The notes under the pieces were generated by a model that was not told where the DNA came from, did no database searches, and saw only the letters and a list, made by a program, of their open reading frames with translations. DNA of 64,000 bases, taken from NCBI RefSeq assembly GCF_900110955.1, contig NZ_FOFR01000002.1, forward strand, positions 186,001 through 250,000. Direction: 5' to 3'. The position numbers and the translations under genes are program-made. Shown here piece after piece: positions 1-8,553 of this stretch. Each line of letters opens with the position of its first letter. The first letter of the stretch is position 1. Source of the stretch: Lentzea xinjiangensis (lineage in GTDB: Bacteria > Actinomycetota > Actinomycetes > Mycobacteriales > Pseudonocardiaceae).

Positions 1-805
1 TCCCGACGCAGGCGAGCAGCACCCGCCCGCGCCCGAACCGGTCGGAGAACCGGCCCGCGTACGCCGACGCGACACTGCCGACGCCGTAGAAGAGGAAGAC
101 CAGCGATTCGAGCCACGTGGGCCCGCCGAGCTGGAAGCCGACGACGTTGTAGAAGGAGATGAACGACCCGACGAGCAGCACGGACACCACGTACAGCGCG
201 AGCAGCACCGGGTCCTTCAGCGCGGCCTTCATGCCGCGGGGCGCGCGTTTCGGGCGGTTGCGCGCCGGCGGCAGGAAGAAGACCACGACCGCCGCCGCGA
301 CCAGGCCGAGCACGCCGGTCGCGAGCAGCGAGCCCCGCCACCCGAGCCAGTCCGCGCTCAGCCCGGAGGCCAGCCGGCCGAGCATCCCGCCCGCGCTGTT
401 GCCCGCGATCATCGCGCCCATCGCCGCGCCGAGACCGCCGTTGTCCAGCTCGTCGGCGAGGTAGGCCATCGCCGCCGCCGGCACCCCCGCGACCGCCGCT
501 CCCTGCAACACCCGCAACAGCAGGAACACGTCGTAGTCCGGCGCGAACGGCAGCGCGAGCCCGATCAGCCCCGCGAGCAGCACGCTGCCCACGATCACCG
601 GCCGCCGACCGATCCGCTCGGACAGCATCGCGACCGGCAGGACCACCAGCGCGAGCGCCAGGGTCGACGCCGACACCACGAGCGACGCCCCGCCGGGACC
701 GAGCCCGTACTCGTCCGCGATCAACGGCAGCAGCGGCTGCGGTGCGTAGAGCAACGCGAAGCTCGCGAGTCCGGACGCGGCGACGGACGCGGTCAGCCTG
801 TTCAT
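1..805 (-). CDS. MFS transporter (3' end cut by window)
   Basis: The visible N-terminal ~268 residues start at the ATG at 805 and run off the window. Translation shows alternating hydrophobic helices and the MFS loop signature between helices 2 and 3 (SERIGRRPVI, about residue 60). A second, similar loop appears near the window edge (GRFSDRFGRGRVL). This is the layout of 12-helix drug/sugar efflux carriers of the YnfM/AraJ type, which export small molecules by proton antiport. The gene diverges from the LysR-type regulator at 858, a common arrangement in which the regulator controls the exporter. The substrate cannot be told from sequence. Confidence 0.85.
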   Translation of the reverse strand, partial: MNRLTASVAASGLASFALLYAPQPLLPLIADEYGLGPGGASLVVSASTLALALVVLPVAMLSERIGRRPVIVGSVLLAGLIGLALPFAPDYDVFLLLRVLQGAAVAGVPAAAMAYLADELDNGGLGAAMGAMIAGNSAGGMLGRLASGLSADWLGWRGSLLATGVLGLVAAAVVVFFLPPARNRPKRAPRGMKAALKDPVLLALYVVSVLLVGSFISFYNVVGFQLGGPTWLESLVFLFYGVGSVASAYAGRFSDRFGRGRVLLACVG

Positions 806-823
806 GCGTTCGACGCTAAGCCA

Positions 824-838
824 TCCGTCCAATACGGA
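824..838. promoter_or_regulatory. Inverted repeat between divergent MFS and LysR genes
   Basis: TCCGT-CCAAT-ACGGA is a perfect 5-bp inverted repeat with a 5-bp spacer. It sits in the 52 bp between the start codons of the MFS gene (805) and the LysR gene (858). LysR-type regulators bind short dyads in such divergent promoters. Treating this as the operator is inference from position and symmetry. Confidence 0.4.
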
Positions 839-857
839 AATGCGCCAGAATCAATTC

Positions 858-1751
858 ATGGACGAATCGGAGCTGGCCCCGAAGCTGGCGGTGCTGAAAG
901 CGCTTGCCGCCGACGAGCACGTCACCAGGGTCGCGGCCAGCGTCGGGCTGCCCCAGCCCACCGTGAGCCGCTGGCTCGCCGAGCTGGGTGAGCGGCTGGG
1001 CGCGCCGGTCGTCACCAGGCACGGCCGCCGGGTGCGCCTGACCCGCGCCGGGCGGCTGCTCGCCGAGGCCGCGACCCGGTCGCTCGCCGCGCTGGAACCG
1101 GGGCTGCGCGAGGTCGAGGAGGAGCTCGACCCGGAGAAGGGCCGCGTGGTGCTGGGCTTCCTGCACATGCTCGGCCGGTCCGTGGTGCCGGAGCTGGTCC
1201 GCGGGTTCCGCACCGAGCACCCGCACGTGCGGTTCGGCCTGGTGCAGAACGCCCGGCAGGCGGTGGTCGACAAGCTCTCCCGCGGCGAGATCGACCTCGC
1301 GCTGGTGGCCCCGCCGCCCGGCGGGCCGGAGTTCGAGTCGCACGTCCTGTTCGAGCAGGAGCTGGTCGTCGTCGTGCCGTCGGCGCACCGCCTCGCGGAA
1401 CGCGACGCGGTGCGGCTCCGGGACCTCGCGGACGAGGACTTCATCCTGCTGGAGCACGGCTACGGCCTGCGCCAGATCACCGACGACCTGTGCGCCGCCG
1501 CCGGGTTCACGCCGAAGGTCGCGTTCGAGGGGCAGGAGACCGAGACCGTGCGCGGCCTGGTGGCGGCGGGGCTCGGCGTCGCCCTGCTCCCGCACCCCGA
1601 GTTCGCCCCTCCCGCCGGCGTGCGGGAGCTACCGCTGACCCCGCGCTCGGTGAGGGCGTTCGGGCTGGCGTGGCTGCGCGACCACCCCCTGCCGCCCGCC
1701 GTCCGCGCCTTCCGCGACCACGCCCTGCGGGCTCACGAGGCCCAGCGCTGA
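858..1751 (+). CDS. LysR-family transcriptional regulator
   Basis: A 297-residue protein of usual LysR size. The N-terminal winged helix-turn-helix (about residues 8-65) contains VAASVGLPQPTVSRWLAEL followed by GAPVVTRHGRRVRLTRAG. The rest is the two-lobed periplasmic-binding-like effector domain, with GEIDLALVAPP and VAAGLGVALLPHPEF. I chose the ATG at 858 because family homology begins there; an in-frame upstream start at 804 would overlap the divergent MFS promoter. It probably regulates the adjacent MFS exporter and itself. The inducer is unknown. Confidence 0.88.
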   Translation: MDESELAPKLAVLKALAADEHVTRVAASVGLPQPTVSRWLAELGERLGAPVVTRHGRRVRLTRAGRLLAEAATRSLAALEPGLREVEEELDPEKGRVVLGFLHMLGRSVVPELVRGFRTEHPHVRFGLVQNARQAVVDKLSRGEIDLALVAPPPGGPEFESHVLFEQELVVVVPSAHRLAERDAVRLRDLADEDFILLEHGYGLRQITDDLCAAAGFTPKVAFEGQETETVRGLVAAGLGVALLPHPEFAPPAGVRELPLTPRSVRAFGLAWLRDHPLPPAVRAFRDHALRAHEAQR

Positions 1752-1756
1752 GCCCC

Positions 1757-2480
1757 CGACCACGTGCGCATGGCCCGCGTTGATCACGCGGAGCGCGTGC
1801 ACCTCGTCGAGCCCCGCGGTCGATGTCGGCCTTGCCGCACAACGGCAGGTCGAGGAGCTGCCGGCAGCCGAAGAGCTGCGAGGTCTCGACGCCGAGCACC
1901 ACGGCGAGCTTGCCCTGCTCGACCACCTCGCGCGCCTGCTCGGCCGACGTGACGACGCGGAACCAGCCCTTGCCTGGCCCGCCGAACTGCTCGTCGACGA
2001 AGGCTTGCAGCTCGTGGGTGCGCCGGGCCTGCAGCCGGACCGACGCCATCTCGTCGCAGGACCGGTCCTTGAACGGGTGGATGACGCACAGCGCGGCGTT
2101 GCTGGTCAGGTCGGTGACCAGCACGCGCTGACCGCCGCGCCAGGCCCGTTCCAGCCAGGCGTAGCAGTTCTGCTGGTGCCAGACCGTCGTGGAGGACGGC
2201 CAGTCCCGCGACGTCGGCCAGCCCACCGGGTCGTGGCCGTCGAGGTCACCCGTGACGACCGCCTCGACGATCGCGCCCAGGCCCGCCGGGGGTGCTCGGG
2301 CAGTCCTTCAACGCGTCCGCGACGCCCGCCTCGGAGAACGGCGCGCCGCAGATCAACCGGCCGCCGAACCCCTCGTCGGTCATGAGGTGGTCGTGCGCGT
2401 CGACGAAGCCGCGCACCCTGCCCTCGCCGTCCGTGTCCGCCTCGTCGTCGCCACCACGCTGCTCGCCGCGGCGCTCACCC
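1757..2480 (-). pseudogene. Decayed membrane-dipeptidase (M19-like) gene
   Basis: The minus strand carries a recognisable but broken protein. GFVDAHDHLMTDEGFGG and LICGAPFSEAG (2430-2290) lie in one frame. LGAIVEAVVTGDLDGHDPVG and WHQQNCYAWLERAWRGG (2280-2130) lie in a second, running on to VVLGVETSQLFGC and DIDRG near 1815. GLDEVHALRVIN (1815-1770) lies in a third. At least two frameshifts (near 2282 and 1813) and loss of both ends separate these pieces. The metal-site HxH-like start and the ETSQLFGC block resemble amidohydrolase-fold peptidases of the renal dipeptidase group. No intact gene occupies 1752-2568. Confidence 0.7.
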
Positions 2481-2568
2481 CGCGTCGGCCGCCACGCCCT
2501 GGTGGGAACCAGTGGCGCGGCTGGCGCCGGACTCGCAGATCAACGTCACCGGCGAGCCGTTCAGCGGC

Positions 2569-3999
2569 CTAGCGCGAGTACTTCTCCGCGAGCTCGACCA
2601 GCGTCCGCGCGCCGAAGCCCGTCGCCCCCGCGACGACCTCCTCGTAGACCTTCTCCGACCGCGCGGGACCCGCGATGTCGAGGTGCGCCCACGGCACGTC
2701 GCCGGCGAACTTCTGCAGGAACAGCGCCGCCGTGATGCCACCGGGGCCGGGCGGGCACTGCCGGTAGTCCGCGATCTCGCTGGTGACGGCCTCGACGTGC
2801 TCCTCCAGCAGCGGCATCCGCCACCACTTCTCGCCGGCCCGCGAGCCCGCGTCGACCACGTCCGCGGCCAGCCCGTCGGTCGAGGAGAACACGGCGCCGG
2901 TGCGCAGGCCGAGCGAGACCTTCATGGCGCCGGTCAGCGTCGCCACGTCGACGACCAGGTCCGGTGCGAGGTTCTCCACCGCGTACGCCATCGCGTCCGC
3001 CAGGACCATGCGGCCCTCGGCGTCGGTGTTCTGCACCTCGGTGGTCGCGCCGCCGTAGTGCCGCACGACGTCGCCGGGCCGGTACGCGGAGCCGGAGACG
3101 TGGTTCTCCGCGCACGGCACGAGCCCGGTGACCCTGACCGGCAGCCGCCGGCGGGCCACGGCGATGAGCGCGGCGATCACGGCCCCGCCACCGGCCATGT
3201 CGGTGCGCATGAGGTGCATGCCGTCGGCGGGCTTCACCGAGATGCCGCCGGTGTCGAACGTGATGCCCTTGCCGATGAAGACCAGGTGCGGGCCGGTGGT
3301 GCCGTAGGTGAGCTCCAGGAACCGGGGCGGCCGGGCCGACCCGCCGCCGACGGCGAGCACGCCGCCGAAGCCCTGCTGCCGCAGCCACTTCTCGTCGCGC
3401 ACGACGGCGGAGAGGCCGTCGACCCTGTCCGCGAGCCTGGCCGCCGTCGTCGCGAGCCAGCGCGGGTCCTTGACGTTGGACGGCGTGTTCGCGAGATCGC
3501 GGGCGAGGGCCGTGGCGGTGGCCAGCGCGTGCGCTTTGAGCGCGGCCGAGGTCAGCACCTCGTCGAAGCCGGTGTCACCGGTGACGAGCCGCAGCGAGCC
3601 GACCCGCTTCGGGGCGTCCTCGCCGGTGACCTTGAAGCGGTAGCCGCCGAGCGCCGCGCCGAGCACGAACGCGCGCACCTTCTCGGCGTCGAAGTCGGGG
3701 GTCAGCAGCACGTCCGCGGTCTTGGGCGCGTCCTCGCCGCTGAGCGCCCGCACGAGGCAGGCGCCCGCCGTGCGGTAGTCGCCGGGGGTGCCCGCGCCGA
3801 CGCCGAGCGTCCAGGCGCCGTCGTGGCGCACCGCCTCGCCGGCCCTGCCCGTCAGGTCCGCGGCGTCGATGCCGTCACCGCCCGGTCCCAGCGCCGGGCC
3901 GGTGCCCACGAGCACCACCACCGGAACGGCGCGGCGCGCGGTGGTGGCCACCTCGACGTCCACGAGCTTGGTTGGCACTGACGGCACCGTCGACGCCAC
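2569..3999 (-). CDS. pepA: Leucyl aminopeptidase (M17)
   Basis: Cytosolic M17 metallo-aminopeptidase that removes N-terminal residues from peptides with a two-metal centre. Hallmarks are visible: GKGITFDTGGISVKP (metal and catalytic Lys region), the downstream MRTDMAGGGAV block, and the family signature NTDAEGRMVLADA. The C-terminal half is the catalytic domain and the N-terminal third is the divergent macro-like domain. I chose the GTG at 3999 because AGGGGAGG lies 7 nt upstream; starts at 4020 (ATG) or 4134 would put this Shine-Dalgarno sequence inside the gene. The product is 476 aa, a normal length. It is monocistronic and convergent with the pseudogene region. Confidence 0.93.
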   Translation of the reverse strand: MASTVPSVPTKLVDVEVATTARRAVPVVVLVGTGPALGPGGDGIDAADLTGRAGEAVRHDGAWTLGVGAGTPGDYRTAGACLVRALSGEDAPKTADVLLTPDFDAEKVRAFVLGAALGGYRFKVTGEDAPKRVGSLRLVTGDTGFDEVLTSAALKAHALATATALARDLANTPSNVKDPRWLATTAARLADRVDGLSAVVRDEKWLRQQGFGGVLAVGGGSARPPRFLELTYGTTGPHLVFIGKGITFDTGGISVKPADGMHLMRTDMAGGGAVIAALIAVARRRLPVRVTGLVPCAENHVSGSAYRPGDVVRHYGGATTEVQNTDAEGRMVLADAMAYAVENLAPDLVVDVATLTGAMKVSLGLRTGAVFSSTDGLAADVVDAGSRAGEKWWRMPLLEEHVEAVTSEIADYRQCPPGPGGITAALFLQKFAGDVPWAHLDIAGPARSEKVYEEVVAGATGFGARTLVELAEKYSR

Positions 4000-4173
4000 G
4001 GCTGGACCTCCCCTGTGCATTAACGACCGTTCATTCTCGCTCACCGCCGTGACCGCCTGCTCCCGGCCCGTGTCCCGGCCGTCGGACGGGGTCGGTACAG
4101 CACTGCGCGGAACGAAGCGATGCCCCGGCTCCACTGTGGAAACCGGGGCTCACGTGCTTCTCGCCGGGGTGCC

Positions 4174-4341
4174 TCAGCCGGCGGCGGCCTTCAGCGCGTC
4201 GCCCAAGGCGCTGGCCTCGTCCGCCGACATTTCGACGACGAGGCGCCCACCACCCTCGAGCGGCACGCGCATGACGATGCCGCGTCCCTCCTTGGTGACC
4301 TCGAGGGGACCGTCGCCGGTCCGGGGCTTCATGGCCGCCAT
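4174..4341 (-). CDS. DUF3117 family small protein
   Basis: A 55-residue protein beginning MAAMKPRTGDGPLEVTKEGR and ending LGDALKAAAG, matching the short, highly conserved actinobacterial DUF3117 family. It is preceded by GGAGGGA 6 nt before the ATG at 4341. The function of the family is unknown; the fold is probably a small beta-rich domain. It lies 174 bp upstream of pepA on the same strand, with its own ribosome site. Confidence 0.88.
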   Translation of the reverse strand: MAAMKPRTGDGPLEVTKEGRGIVMRVPLEGGGRLVVEMSADEASALGDALKAAAG

Positions 4342-4550
4342 CGCGTGCTCCCTCCGTCAACATCTTCCCCGTCCGGCCAGGCCGGATCTGCCCCATTCTC
4401 CCCTATCGCGACTCAGGGACGAAACCGAACCGATCTTTTGGCGAGTTCGGGTGACATTTGTGGATCTTGCTTTGTGCCTGATCAATACCCGTTTTCACGA
4501 CAAGGCAACACTTTCGGCGCAGCTGAGCGCGGCGTGACAGACTGGGCAGG

Positions 4551-5348
4551 GTGCGAGCCCGTTCCGCGCTCTTCGACGTCTACGGTGGCCACCTGCGCGA
4601 ACGCGGTGGCGCCGCCACCATCGCCGCGCTCGTCCGGTTGCTCGAACCCCTCGGTTTCGCCGCGCCGGCCGTCCGCACGGCCGTGTCGCGCACCGTCCGG
4701 CAGGGCTGGCTGCACCCCGTGCGGCTGCCGGACGGCCCCGGTTACGCCATGACACCTCGCGGGGAACGGCGGCTCGACGAGGCCGCTGCCCGCATCTACC
4801 GCACCCGGCCGTCCACCTGGGACGGTCGCTGGCACGTCGTGGTGCTGGAGGAGATGCCGGGCCGCGACTCCCGCGACCACCTGGCGTCGGAGCTGCAGCT
4901 GCTCGGCTACGGCGCACTCGGTCCTGTGACGTGGATCGCGCCCCGCCCGTCGCCGGAGCTCGCCGACGTGCTGACGGCGGAGGGGGTTTCCGCACGAACT
5001 TTTCACGGTTCACACGACGGTCAGGACGCCGAGCTCGCCGCGAAGGCCTGGGACCTGGCCGAGCTGGGGCGCGACTACGCCGCGTTCGTGGCGCACTGGC
5101 ACGACCAGGTGTCCGTTGTGGACGAAACCGACGACGCGGCGGCGTTCGCCGCCTCCCAGCGGCTGCTCCACGCCTGGCGGAAGTTCCTGTTCCGCGATCC
5201 CGGTCTACCTGCTGAACTGTTGCCACCGGACTGGCCGGGGCACGCGGCAGCGTCGTTCTTCGACGAACAGACGCTGCGGCTCGCACCGGGCACGAGTCGG
5301 TTCGTCGACGAGTGCCTGCGGCCGGTGCGCAACGTTTCCACTGCTTGA
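4551..5348 (+). CDS. paaX: PaaX-family transcriptional regulator
   Basis: A 265-residue regulator. The N-terminal winged helix (residues ~1-70) reads SALFDVYGGHLRERGG and AVRTAVSRTVRQGWL, the typical PaaX DNA-binding module. The central PaaX domain begins at TWDGRWHVVVLEE, and the C-terminal helical domain includes AWRKFLFRDPGLPAELLP, the PaaX_C signature. PaaX proteins repress phenylacetate degradation genes and are released by phenylacetyl-CoA. The next gene is an enoyl-CoA hydratase 10 bp downstream, consistent with an aromatic or CoA-thioester catabolic link. The rest of a paa cluster is not nearby, so phenylacetate itself is not proven. Confidence 0.85.
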   Translation: MRARSALFDVYGGHLRERGGAATIAALVRLLEPLGFAAPAVRTAVSRTVRQGWLHPVRLPDGPGYAMTPRGERRLDEAAARIYRTRPSTWDGRWHVVVLEEMPGRDSRDHLASELQLLGYGALGPVTWIAPRPSPELADVLTAEGVSARTFHGSHDGQDAELAAKAWDLAELGRDYAAFVAHWHDQVSVVDETDDAAAFAASQRLLHAWRKFLFRDPGLPAELLPPDWPGHAAASFFDEQTLRLAPGTSRFVDECLRPVRNVSTA

Positions 5349-5358
5349 TGGAGGTCCA

Positions 5359-6144
5359 GTGCCCGAGCTCCTCGTCGACGACGCCGATGGTGTGCGCACG
5401 TTCACGTTCAACCGCCCCGAGTCGTTCAACTCCTTCACCATCGCGCTGAAGGAGTCGTTCCTCGACGCGCTGCGCGAGACGTCGGCCGACGCCTCGGTGC
5501 GCGCGGTGGTGGTCACGGGTGCGGGCCGGGCGTTCTGCGCGGGCCAGGACCTCAAGGAGCACATCGGGTTGCTGCAGGCCGGTGATCCCGCGCCGCTCAA
5601 CACCGTGGAGAAGCACTACAACCCCATCGTGCGCGAGCTGATCGGCATGCCGAAGCCGGTGATCGCGGCGGTCAACGGCAGTGCGGCGGGTGCCGGCGCG
5701 TCCTTCGCCTACGCCGCGGACCTGCGCATCGCGGGCGCTTCGGCGAAGTTCCTGATGGCGTTCGCGAACGTCGGCCTGACCGCGGACTCCGGCGCGTCGT
5801 GGACGCTGCCGCGGCTCATCGGCCACGGCCGCGCGATGGAGATGATGCTGCTCGCGCAGCCCGTCGGCGCCGAGGAGGCGCTGCGGATCGGCATGGTCAA
5901 CCAGGTCGTGCCCGACGCCGAGCTGCTGCCCGCCGCGCACGCGCTGGCCGCCCGGCTGGCTGCGGGCCCGACCACGGCCTACGCCAAGATCAAGGAAGCG
6001 CTGGCCGCCGCGGCGGACGGGACGCTGGAGGACGCGCTGGAGGCGGAGCGCCGCACCCAGGCGGACTGCGGGGCGACCGAGGACCACCGCGAGGCGGTCG
6101 ACGCGTTCGTGAGCAAGCGGCCGCCGAAGTTCATCGGCCGCTAG
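5359..6144 (+). CDS. paaG: Enoyl-CoA hydratase/isomerase
   Basis: A 261-residue crotonase-fold enzyme. Oxyanion-hole blocks are seen at AGRAFCAGQDLKEHIGL and VNGSAAGAGASFAYAADLRIA. ADSGASWTLPRLIGHGRAMEM is the usual region after the active site. The GTG start at 5359 has GGAGGT 3 nt upstream and follows the paaX stop by 10 bp, so the two are an operon. The sequence resembles PaaG/PaaB-type isomerases acting on ring-epoxidised phenylacetyl-CoA. A general short-chain enoyl-CoA hydratase is the alternative, so I keep the symbol tentative. Confidence 0.8.
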   Translation: MPELLVDDADGVRTFTFNRPESFNSFTIALKESFLDALRETSADASVRAVVVTGAGRAFCAGQDLKEHIGLLQAGDPAPLNTVEKHYNPIVRELIGMPKPVIAAVNGSAAGAGASFAYAADLRIAGASAKFLMAFANVGLTADSGASWTLPRLIGHGRAMEMMLLAQPVGAEEALRIGMVNQVVPDAELLPAAHALAARLAAGPTTAYAKIKEALAAAADGTLEDALEAERRTQADCGATEDHREAVDAFVSKRPPKFIGR

Positions 6145-6270
6145 GCTCGTCGCACGCCGGTCCCACTCCTTCGGCCAACCGGTTCCGATCCGGCCACACC
6201 TCACGCCGAGGCGTTGTAGCGTGCGTCACAGAGCTGCTCTGGGGGGAGCGGCTGACTGGGGGTGTGGCTG

Positions 6271-6717
6271 ATGCATGTTCTCGACGAGATCGACGCGGCC
6301 GTCCGGCACCACTCGGCCCGTCGGCGACAGCTCGCGCTGGCTCAGGCGGAGCTGGCCGAGCGGCGCTTCACCGACGAGGTTCCGGACGTCGTCCGCGTCA
6401 CCGTGAACGGCGCGGGCGAGCTGCTCGACATCGAGCTCGCGCCGGGCTGCCTGGACGCGGACCGCCGGCCGCACCTGCTCGGCGACCGGATCACCGCGGC
6501 CGTCGCCGCCGCGCGCAGGAAGGCGGCCGGGGCCGCTCGCGAAGCCCTGTCCGAGCTGATCGGCGAGCGGGGCGCGGCCTGGATCACCGGCGGCGACGCG
6601 GAACCGGAACCGCCGCCGCGCGGCCGCAGGAGCGCGCCGGAGGACCAGGGCACCGACGAGTACTTCGAGGACAAGGACTCCTCCGGCTTCCTGGAGGAGC
6701 AGCCGTGGCGTCCCTGA
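6271..6717 (+). CDS. YbaB/EbfC-like protein with acidic tail
   Basis: A ~148-residue protein starting MHVLDEIDAAVRHH. An N-terminal helix is followed by strands carrying VRVTVNGAGELLDIELAPG, the core pattern of YbaB/EbfC DNA-binding folds. The C-terminal 50 residues are charged and probably disordered (EPEPPPRGRRSAPEDQ). An in-frame GTG at 6262 is an alternative start. It heads a four-gene run (6271-8021) of WXG100/EspC-type actinobacterial small proteins with overlapping ends. Its partner YbaB-like gene begins inside its last codons. The function is not established; such proteins are often found next to secreted WXG proteins. Confidence 0.65.
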   Translation: MHVLDEIDAAVRHHSARRRQLALAQAELAERRFTDEVPDVVRVTVNGAGELLDIELAPGCLDADRRPHLLGDRITAAVAAARRKAAGAAREALSELIGERGAAWITGGDAEPEPPPRGRRSAPEDQGTDEYFEDKDSSGFLEEQPWRP

Positions 6718-6989
6718 CCGAGCTCGAGAACCTCGTCGCCGAGCGCACGCGCGAGTTCCGGGCGCTCAAGCAGAGGGCCGCGGAGCAGAAGGTGGTCGGC
6801 GAGCCCGTGGCGGGCGCCGGCCTGGTCCAGGTCGACACGGCGGGCCGGCTCGTCGGCGTCGAGTTCGACCTGCGGAAGGTGCGGTCGCTGGACGAACGGC
6901 GCCTCGGCCGCCTGCTCGTGGACGCGATCCGCGCCGCGGAGACGAAGGCCGCGGCGGTGCGGGACGTACTACTGGGGGAGACACCATGA
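6705..6989 (+). CDS. YbaB/EbfC-like small protein
   Basis: A 94-residue protein starting at the GTG at 6705, with GGAGGAG ideally placed upstream. It overlaps the preceding gene by 13 bp. An N-terminal helix (ELENLVAERTREFRALKQRA) precedes a strand segment GLVQVDTAGRLVGVEFDLR that matches the YbaB core. It lacks the acidic tail of its neighbour. The pair probably form a heterodimer (inference), as the two are translationally coupled and share the fold. Confidence 0.65.
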   Translation: MASLTELENLVAERTREFRALKQRAAEQKVVGEPVAGAGLVQVDTAGRLVGVEFDLRKVRSLDERRLGRLLVDAIRAAETKAAAVRDVLLGETP

Positions 6990-7369
6990 CATCACCACCG
7001 GGCGGGATCATCGGTCCCGAGCACCCGCTGGCCAAGCGCGGCGAGGAGCTCGGGGGCTACCACGTCGTACCGCGCCAGCTCGCGATCGCGGGCGACGAGC
7101 TCAAGTCCACCGCGAGCATGTTCACCGGCCGGGTCACCAGGGAGCTCGAAGCCACCCACCTCGGGCCGGACGACCTGGGCTTCCTCGGCAAGCAGGAGGA
7201 CGCGCCCACCGGCTACAACAGCGCGATGCAGAAGTGCGTCGACCACTTCGGCACCCTCGCGAAGACCCTGGCGGCGGCCGGTGAGGTCCTCAACGAGGTC
7301 GCGGCCCACTACGCGGCGCTGGACGACTCGTACTACGAGAAGTTCGGCCGCATGGACGACGGGGAGTGA
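6986..7369 (+). CDS. EspC/ESX-type small secreted-protein family member
   Basis: A 127-residue protein whose ATG overlaps the previous stop (ATGA). It is mainly helical, with QLAIAGDELKSTASMF and LAKTLAAAGEVLNEVAAHYAALDDSYYEKF. This is the pattern of EspC-like/WXG100-related proteins in actinobacterial type VII loci. There is no signal peptide. Its neighbour at 7372 has a WTG turn, supporting a paired substrate or toxin-partner arrangement. No ESX core genes (EccB, EccC, EccD) are in the window. Confidence 0.65.
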   Translation: MTSPPGGIIGPEHPLAKRGEELGGYHVVPRQLAIAGDELKSTASMFTGRVTRELEATHLGPDDLGFLGKQEDAPTGYNSAMQKCVDHFGTLAKTLAAAGEVLNEVAAHYAALDDSYYEKFGRMDDGE

Positions 7370-7371
7370 GC

Positions 7372-8021
7372 ATGGGCGCACCGGTCTGGCCAGAGGAACA
7401 CGACAAGCAGATCCGCGAGGCCGCCGCCCTGCTGGGCGACAAGGTCGCGACCGCGATGCTGGACAGGCTCAAGGACATCCTCGGCAACGCCCCTGTGGTG
7501 GAGCATTACGCGAGCGTCTGGTCTCCGGAGATGATGGGGCTCCTCGCGAACGCGCAGGAGGATTTCGCGAGGTGCGTGTCGAACGTCAACGACGTCTGGA
7601 CGGGCGCCGCGGCCGACGAGTTCAAGGCGTGGGCGGTCAAGTACAACACCTCCCTGACCGACTTCAAAGTCCTGGTCGACGGCATGCGCAAGGGGTTGTT
7701 CGACTGCAGCAAGGCGATCACCGAGGTCTACCGGATGGCGATCGACCTGGTCACGACCTTCGCGTCGCAGATCGTCAAGGTGACCGGCGGGATCATCGGG
7801 TCCATCCCGAACGTCTTCGGGATGGCGAACGCGATCGGCGGCCTGCTCGGCGGGTTCATCGAGGCGGCGGGCAAGGTGATCGGTGACGGGATCAAGCGGA
7901 TGCAGGAGTTCCGCACGGTGTGTCCGACCTCGACAGCAGGGTCGCCTCGCTCGCCGACCTCGTGCCGATGGGGCACATGGTCGGCGAGAAGGGCAACTGG
8001 GAGGTCAGGTCCGCGGCTTAG
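7372..8021 (+). CDS. WXG100-like protein, probable single-base frameshift
   Basis: Starts MGAPVWPEEHDKQIREA, 2 bp after the previous gene. A WXG turn occurs at about residues 76-78 (NVNDVWTGAAADEF), between two helices. A Gly/Ala/Ile-rich hydrophobic stretch (VTGGIIGSIPNVFGMANAIGG) follows. After MQEFRT (about 7917) the reading frame goes wrong. Shifting by -1 at 7917 restores GVSDLDSRVASLADLVPMG, then HMVGEKGNWEVRSAA and a stop at 8019-8021. That tail fits the family style and meets the tag gene convergently. One base is therefore missing here, either as a real mutation or a sequence error. The unshifted frame runs on through tag antisense and is not credible. Confidence 0.6.
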
Positions 8022-8553
8022 CGCGGAAGCACGTCGCGATGTGGTCGTCGACCATCCCGGTGGCCTGCATCAGCGCGTAGCACGTGGTGGGACCGAGGAA
8101 CTTGAAGCCGCGGCGCTTCAGCTCCTTGGCCATCGCCGTGGACTCGGCCGTGATCGCCGGGACGTCCGCGGTCGTGGCCGGCCGCACGTGGTCCGCGGGT
8201 GCGAACGACCACAGCAGCGCGTCGAGGTCGACGTCCTGCTCGACGATCACGCGCGCGTTGTGGACGGCCGCGTCGATCTTCAACCGGTTCCGCACGATGC
8301 CCGCGTCGGCCATCAGCCGTTCCACGTCGGCGGGCCCGAACTCCGCGACCAGCGCCGGGTCGAAGCCGCCGAACGCCGCGCGGAACGCGGGCCGCTTGCG
8401 CAGGATCGTGATCCACGACAGGCCCGACTGGAACGCCTCCAGCGACATCCGCTCGTACAGCTCGGCGGTGCCGTGCAGCTCCACGCCCCACTCGGTGTCG
8501 TGGTACTCGGCGTAGTCCGGTGTCGAGTCGCCCCACGGACAACGGGAGATCAC
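8005..8553 (-). CDS. tag: DNA-3-methyladenine glycosylase I
   Basis: A 182-residue base-excision repair enzyme that removes 3-methyladenine from alkylated DNA. The Zn-binding residues of the Tag family are in place: Cys5 (ISRCPWG), His18 (EYHDTEWG) and the C-terminal His/Cys pair in DDHIATCFR. The conserved GLSWITILRKRPAFRAAF and GFKFLGPTTCYALMQATGMV blocks are present. The GTG start at 8553 overlaps the SRPBCC stop (GTGA), so it is the last gene of a five-gene operon from padR. The 3' end overlaps the WXG-like gene by 17 bp on the opposite strand. Confidence 0.95.
   Translation of the reverse strand: MISRCPWGDSTPDYAEYHDTEWGVELHGTAELYERMSLEAFQSGLSWITILRKRPAFRAAFGGFDPALVAEFGPADVERLMADAGIVRNRLKIDAAVHNARVIVEQDVDLDALLWSFAPADHVRPATTADVPAITAESTAMAKELKRRGFKFLGPTTCYALMQATGMVDDHIATCFRAKPRT

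Noticed and set aside
6271..8021. A complete type VII secretion locus
   Set aside because: No EccB, EccC, EccD, EccE or mycosin genes are present; only small WXG-like and YbaB-like proteins.
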